This document shows, one piece after another, positions 57,576 to 60,574 of a DNA stretch of 60,574 nucleotides (position 1 is the stretch's first letter; each line of letters opens with the position of its first letter). This DNA comes from Acidimicrobiia bacterium (GTDB lineage: Bacteria; Actinomycetota; Acidimicrobiia; Acidimicrobiales; AC-14). Under the pieces are notes generated by a model that was given only the letters and a program-made list of their open reading frames with translations, was not told the DNA's origin and searched no databases. The DNA lies in contig JAHFUR010000016.1 in the NCBI GenBank assembly GCA_023264995.1, positions 1 through 60,574 of the forward strand, read 5' to 3'. The translations under genes and the position numbers were made by a program.

Positions 57576-58382
57576 TCACAGCGGCCCGGAGATGCCGCCG
57601 TCCTTGCGGACGCGCCAGAAGTGGATGGCCATGAAGATGACGATGACGAACGGCAACATCAAGACGTGCAGCACGTACCACCGCAGCAGGGTCTCGCCGC
57701 CGATCTCGACGCCACCGAGAAGGACGAAGCGGACTTGCGATCCGAAGACGGGCGTGTAGCCCATCATGTTCGTGCCCACCGTGACCGCCCAGAGGGCCAG
57801 CTGGTCCCACGGGAGCAGGTACCCGGTGAAGGAGAGCAGCAGGGTGAGGGTGAGGAGGATCACGCCGATGACCCAGTTGAACTCGCGGGGCGGCTTGTAG
57901 GCGCCGTGGTAGAAGACCCGCGACATATGTAAGAACACGGAAAGCACCATGAGGTGCGCGGCCCATCGGTGCATGTTGCGGACCAGCAGGCCGAAGGTGA
58001 TCGAGGTTTCCAGCGTCTGGATGTCGTTCCACGCCTGGGCCGTGGTCGGCCGGTAGAAGAACATCAGGAAGATGCCGGTCACGGTCAGCAGGAGGAAGAG
58101 GAAGAAGGACAGCCCGCCCAGGCAGAGGGTGTAGCTGACCTTGACCGCGTGGCGCTTCACCTTCACCGGGTGCAGGTGGTAGATGAGGCTGTTCATCACC
58201 ACGTAGGACCGGTTCCTGGGGCTGTCGGTGTAGCCCTTGCGGAAGATCGAGCCGGGGCGGAAGATCGAGGCCCACGCCTGCGAGCCGCGGACCTTCTCGC
58301 CCACCTCGGCCAGGCGCTCGGCGGGCGTGGCTCGGTGGCCGTTACCGTTGCCGTTCCCGTTCCCGGTCATTCGCCTTGCCAT
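57576..58382 (-). CDS. Cytochrome b6-like diheme cytochrome b
   Basis: The 268-residue protein has four membrane helices. Heme ligands are H138 and H152 (MHRWAAHLMVLSVFLH) and H239 and H254; the second pair has 14 intervening residues, the b6-type spacing. Cys87 in YTLCLGG lies where cytochrome b6 has the Cys that holds the extra heme c. It ends RKDGGISGPL, as b6 does. The N-terminus has a Gly/Asn repeat (NGNGNGNGH). It oxidises quinol with the Rieske protein. The 88-base leader carries four copies of a short repeat. Confidence 0.94.
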   Translation of the reverse strand: MARRMTGNGNGNGNGHRATPAERLAEVGEKVRGSQAWASIFRPGSIFRKGYTDSPRNRSYVVMNSLIYHLHPVKVKRHAVKVSYTLCLGGLSFFLFLLLTVTGIFLMFFYRPTTAQAWNDIQTLETSITFGLLVRNMHRWAAHLMVLSVFLHMSRVFYHGAYKPPREFNWVIGVILLTLTLLLSFTGYLLPWDQLALWAVTVGTNMMGYTPVFGSQVRFVLLGGVEIGGETLLRWYVLHVLMLPFVIVIFMAIHFWRVRKDGGISGPL

Positions 58383-58389
58383 GCCTGCC

Positions 58390-58444
58390 CTTCTTGTGAC
58401 ACCGCTTCTCTCGACACTGCTTCTCGGGACAGTTCTCTAGACAG
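58390..58444. repeat. Four-unit short repeat in the cytochrome b leader
   Basis: Units start at 58390 (CTTCTTGTGACACCG), 58405 (CTTCTCTCGACACTG), 58420 (CTTCTCGGGACAG) and 58433 (TTCTCTAGACAG). The first 14 bases are identical to a unit between tRNA-Thr and tRNA-Met at 8172. The array lies between the ferredoxin stop and the cytochrome b start, on the same message. Confidence 0.7.
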
Positions 58445-58470
58445 CCCGGGGCCCTGACGCAAATCCACGG

Positions 58471-58884
58471 CTAGAACCGCATCCCGTAGGCATAGCCGTG
58501 CTTCTCGTCGCGCTGGTGCACGTCGCCGTCCTTGGACGCCAGGCCGGCCTTGCCCATGATGATGACGCCGGTCGGGCAGCGGTCGACGCAGAGCCCGCAG
58601 CGGGTGCAGACGTCCTCGTCGACGATGAACACCACGTGGTCGTCGGGGTCGTCGCCCGGCTCGCTGGTGTTCAGTGCCTCGGAGATGCTGTCCGTGGAGA
58701 GCATGTGGATGCACTTCCAGGGGCAGATGTCGACGCAGCCCTCGCACATGATGCACTCGGACTGGTCGATGTGGAGGAACTGCTTGGGCTTGACCGCCTT
58801 GGCCAGGTAGTCGGTCTCGACCTCCTGGAGGGCGTAACCCCCGGGGAAGGACGGCATGGGCGGGTTGGCATCGTTCTTGGCCAC
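58471..58884 (-). CDS. Two-cluster [4Fe-4S] ferredoxin
   Basis: The 137-residue protein has two cluster motifs: CIMCEGCVDICPWKC and CTRCGLCVDRCPTG, about 45 residues apart. A 40-residue N-terminal part (GGYALQEVETDYLAKAVKPK) and a C-terminal tail with KHGYAYGMRF are outside the clusters. It has no export signal, so it is cytoplasmic or on the inner membrane face. Location inside the cytochrome b operon suggests that it serves the respiratory complexes, possibly as electron donor to the complex I that lacks NuoEFG; this is inference. The second motif lacks one Cys of the full 7Fe pattern only by position and looks intact. Confidence 0.88.
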   Translation of the reverse strand: MAKNDANPPMPSFPGGYALQEVETDYLAKAVKPKQFLHIDQSECIMCEGCVDICPWKCIHMLSTDSISEALNTSEPGDDPDDHVVFIVDEDVCTRCGLCVDRCPTGVIIMGKAGLASKDGDVHQRDEKHGYAYGMRF

Positions 58885-58945
58885 AGCTATGCCTCCCGCT
58901 CAGAGGGCCGCTCGGGCCTCGGCTCAATCGCTCCGCTCATTCGCG

Positions 58946-59407
58946 TCACGCCTTCCTGAGGATGGCTCGGCCGAAACGGGAACGGGCCTCCTCGACATCG
59001 CCCGGCTTCTTCCGCCCACGCTTCTGCCAGACCGACCAGAGGTACATCTGCCCGCCGAGGAACACGATGTAGAGCACGCTGGCGATGATGTCGCGGATGG
59101 CCTGGTAGTTGATGAGGATCCGGCCCGTGCCCCCGAGGGTCTTGGCCTTGACGCCCCAGACCACGCCGGCCGAAGAGATGCCGACCAGCAGCTTGTCGGG
59201 GCGCCAGAGCAGCTCGTTGTCGGCGTACGCCAGCCACTGGTGGGGGGCGACGCCGTAGGCCACGAGCATGAGGGCGAAGGCGAACGTGCCCCCCAACATG
59301 GCTTCGCCCCAGGTGACGGGGGTGCCGATCGGCCGGCGGGAGCCGACGAAGAGGCAGATCCCGACGCCAACGAACAGGACGAGCAACGAACTGACGAACG
59401 CAGCCAC
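58946..59407 (-). CDS. Unassigned small membrane protein heading the cytochrome b operon
   Basis: The 153-residue protein from GTG 59407 has a strong ribosome site (GGGAGGT seven bases upstream). It has three or so hydrophobic segments: SLLVLFVGVGICLFVGS, GGTFAFALMLVAYGVAPHQW and IIASVLYIVFLGGQMYLWSV, then a basic tail. No cofactor motif is seen. It is the first gene of the operon for ferredoxin, cytochrome b, Rieske and cytochrome c, so a role as an extra subunit or assembly factor is likely. I do not recognise the family. Confidence 0.72.
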   Translation of the reverse strand: MAAFVSSLLVLFVGVGICLFVGSRRPIGTPVTWGEAMLGGTFAFALMLVAYGVAPHQWLAYADNELLWRPDKLLVGISSAGVVWGVKAKTLGGTGRILINYQAIRDIIASVLYIVFLGGQMYLWSVWQKRGRKKPGDVEEARSRFGRAILRKA

Positions 59408-59448
59408 CGGCGCTACCTCCCTCTCATCGGCCTCGTGAACGCGATCAC

Positions 59449-59454
59449 ATTCTA
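59449..59454 (-). promoter_or_regulatory. -10 box of the cytochrome b operon
   Basis: TAGAAT on the minus strand lies about 40 bases before the GTG start of the first gene. A matching -35 box is weak. The 59408-59678 stretch holds no gene that I can support; it is the divergent control region of this operon and the monoheme cytochrome. Confidence 0.4.
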
Positions 59455-59666
59455 CGCAGGGGTCGGGGTGGAAACGAGTCGGCCCTCGGCGCGCTCGTAC
59501 AGTTCAGCAGCCTTCGGCGGGTGCGGCCAATCCGGGCCGGCTCGGGCCTCGGTGCGGGCCGGATCCGCCCTGTCCGGTCCGGCGTGCGGCCCTCCGGCGC
59601 CGGCGGTCGCCGAGGCCCGCGAAGGCTCCCGCGGCGGCTGCTTGGCTTCCTCCGCCTCGTGGCGCG

Positions 59667-59672
59667 TACATT
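59667..59672 (+). promoter_or_regulatory. -10 box of the monoheme cytochrome gene
   Basis: TACATT ends six bases before GTG 59679, with TTGGCT 19 bases upstream of it (59642-59647). The message would start at or next to the start codon, so it is probably leaderless; no ribosome site is present. Confidence 0.45.
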
Positions 59673-59678
59673 CGTGGC

Positions 59679-60311
59679 GTGACGGAGGTTCCCGAGTACC
59701 TGCTCGAGCGCTCGCGGCAACGCCGAGCCGCTCTCGGCCTGCCTGGTGGCGCGGCCCCTGCCGGCGGAAGCGCCGCGGCGCCGGTGGCCGCCGCATCGGC
59801 CGCCCCGGCCGATGTCGCCTCGGCCGCGCCCCAAGCCGCCGCGGCAGCCACGGCGACTGCGGTCATCACCGAACCCGTGCCGGAGGTCCCCGTCTCGACC
59901 GGGCCCCGCAGCGGGATCCCCGTGTGGATGATGCCGGTCCTGCTCGCCCTGCCGTTCTGGGCCGTCGTGTACATGGGCGCGTTCGCGGCACCGAAGGCCG
60001 CCGCCGGTCCGCGCACCGGCGCCCAGATCTATGTGGCCGCCGGCTGCGGGGCCTGCCACGGCGCCACCGGCGGCGGCGGCGTCGGCCCCAAGCTGGCCGG
60101 CGGCGAGGCCAAGCTCACCTTCCCCAACGAGGCCGACCACGTGGCCTGGGTCACCGAGGGTTCAGCCGCCTCGAAGGGCAAGTCCTACGGTGACCCCAAC
60201 CGGCCGGGCGGCGCCCGCCCGCCGGCGTCGGGCGGCATGCCCTCGTTCAAGGGCCAGCTCACCCCGGAGGAGATCCTCGCCGTGGTCCAGTACGAGCGGG
60301 ACAGGCTCTAG
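59679..60311 (+). CDS. Membrane-anchored monoheme cytochrome c
   Basis: The 210-residue protein starts MTEVPEYLLERSRQRRAALG, continues with about 55 residues of Ala/Pro-rich linker, then one membrane helix (VWMMPVLLALPFWAVVYMGA near 82-101) and a c-type domain with heme site CGACH at 123-127 and a probable Met ligand in GGMPSFKG. The C-terminus (LTPEEILAVVQYERDRL) resembles the end of the diheme cytochrome of the neighbouring operon. It likely carries electrons from the b6c-type complex to a terminal oxidase. The cytoplasmic N-terminal peptide is nearly the same as in the subunit-IV-like protein. Confidence 0.88.
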   Translation: MTEVPEYLLERSRQRRAALGLPGGAAPAGGSAAAPVAAASAAPADVASAAPQAAAAATATAVITEPVPEVPVSTGPRSGIPVWMMPVLLALPFWAVVYMGAFAAPKAAAGPRTGAQIYVAAGCGACHGATGGGGVGPKLAGGEAKLTFPNEADHVAWVTEGSAASKGKSYGDPNRPGGARPPASGGMPSFKGQLTPEEILAVVQYERDRL

Positions 60312-60323
60312 ACGGCCGGGCAG

Positions 60324-60574
60324 ACCGTCGCGGAAGGCGGCGCCAGGGGCACCGTCGCGGAAGGCGGCGCCAGGGGCACCGTCGCGGAAGGCGGCGCCAG
60401 GGGCATGGTCGCTGGAGGCGGCGCCAGGGGCACCGTCGCTGAAGGCGGCGCCAGGGGCACCGTCGCTGAAGGCGGCGCCAGGGGCACCGTCGCTGAAGGC
60501 GGCGCCAGGGGCACCGTCGCTGAAGGCGGCGCCAGGGGCACCGTCGCTGAAGGCGGCGCCAGGGGCACCGTCGC
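60324..60574. repeat. 27-bp tandem repeat running off the window
   Basis: Nine full 27-base units start at 60324, 60351, 60378, 60405, 60432, 60459, 60486, 60513 and 60540; a tenth is cut by the window end. Units 1-3 share one form, unit 4 differs (ATGGTCGCTGGA at its start), and units 5-9 share a third form. All six frames can stay open across it; one minus-strand frame repeats VPLAPPSAT and one plus-strand frame repeats VAEGGARGT. It begins 12 bases after the cytochrome stop codon. Whether it is coding cannot be decided here. Confidence 0.85.

Noticed and set aside
60308-60568. An 86-codon minus-strand gene in the 27-bp repeat
   Set aside because: Its start codon comes from a variant unit or the cut window edge, and no ribosome site or non-repeat domain is seen. 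I keep the region as a repeat and leave coding status open.
60324-60574. CRISPR array
   Set aside because: The 27-base units are directly adjacent, with no unique spacers between them and no cas genes in view. It is a plain tandem repeat.

Overview
The window is high-GC bacterial chromosome, most likely from an actinobacterium and possibly an acidimicrobial-type lineage. The evidence is the very high GC, frequent GTG and TTG starts, the gene order rpmG, tRNA-Trp, secE, nusG, rplKA, rplJL, rpoB, a NusG with an acidic N-terminal extension, and promoters with TANNNT -10 boxes placed 6 to 8 bases before start codons. Lineage is inferred from content only. The window opens inside rpoB and ends inside a 27-bp tandem repeat, so both ends are cut.

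Left part (1-11.8 kb). This is the translation and transcription locus, read right to left: tRNA-Tyr, tRNA-Thr, tRNA-Met, tuf, rpmG, an ECF-type sigma factor with its zinc-finger anti-sigma partner, tRNA-Trp, secE, nusG, rplK, rplA, an L10 leader, rplJ, rplL and rpoB. A vapBC toxin-antitoxin pair sits on the opposite strand between rplL and rpoB. It is closed off by a perfect inverted repeat, and rpoB has two candidate promoters of its own. A GNAT acetyltransferase, an NMT1-like binding protein with an in-frame TGA near its likely N-terminus, an MFS transporter and a YajQ-family protein are on the plus strand.

Middle part (11.8-22.7 kb). It holds an M23 peptidase, HtpX, a large hybrid histidine kinase, a VC0807-like membrane protein, a lipoprotein with a degenerate nuclease fold, a HAD phosphatase, acetyl-CoA synthetase and a kelch-repeat membrane protein.

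Right part (22.9-60.6 kb). This is a respiratory supercluster, nearly all on the minus strand. It encodes two unlike complex I enzymes. One is an 11-subunit set, nuoABCDHIJKLMN, with no NADH module; it is followed by a MidA/NDUFAF7-type complex I assembly methyltransferase. The other is a full 14-subunit set split in two (nuoABCD and nuoEFGHIJKLMN) by an oligopeptide ABC importer half-operon and a secreted protein. Upstream of the second nuoABCD is an operon for a quinol:cytochrome c reductase built like cytochrome b6f. It has separate b6-like and subunit-IV-like proteins, a Rieske protein, a diheme cytochrome c, a two-cluster ferredoxin and two unassigned membrane proteins. A membrane-anchored monoheme cytochrome c diverges from it.

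How the genes fit together (inference): the 14-subunit enzyme would oxidise NADH. The 11-subunit enzyme would take electrons from another donor, possibly a ferredoxin. Both would feed a quinone pool that the b6c-type complex oxidises, passing electrons to membrane-bound cytochromes c. Several points look unusual: a near-identical N-terminal peptide shared by the subunit-IV-like protein and the monoheme cytochrome, short tandem repeats of about 15 bp in several spacers (one repeat family occurs at two loci 50 kb apart), and terminator stems that run through stop codons of convergent genes.
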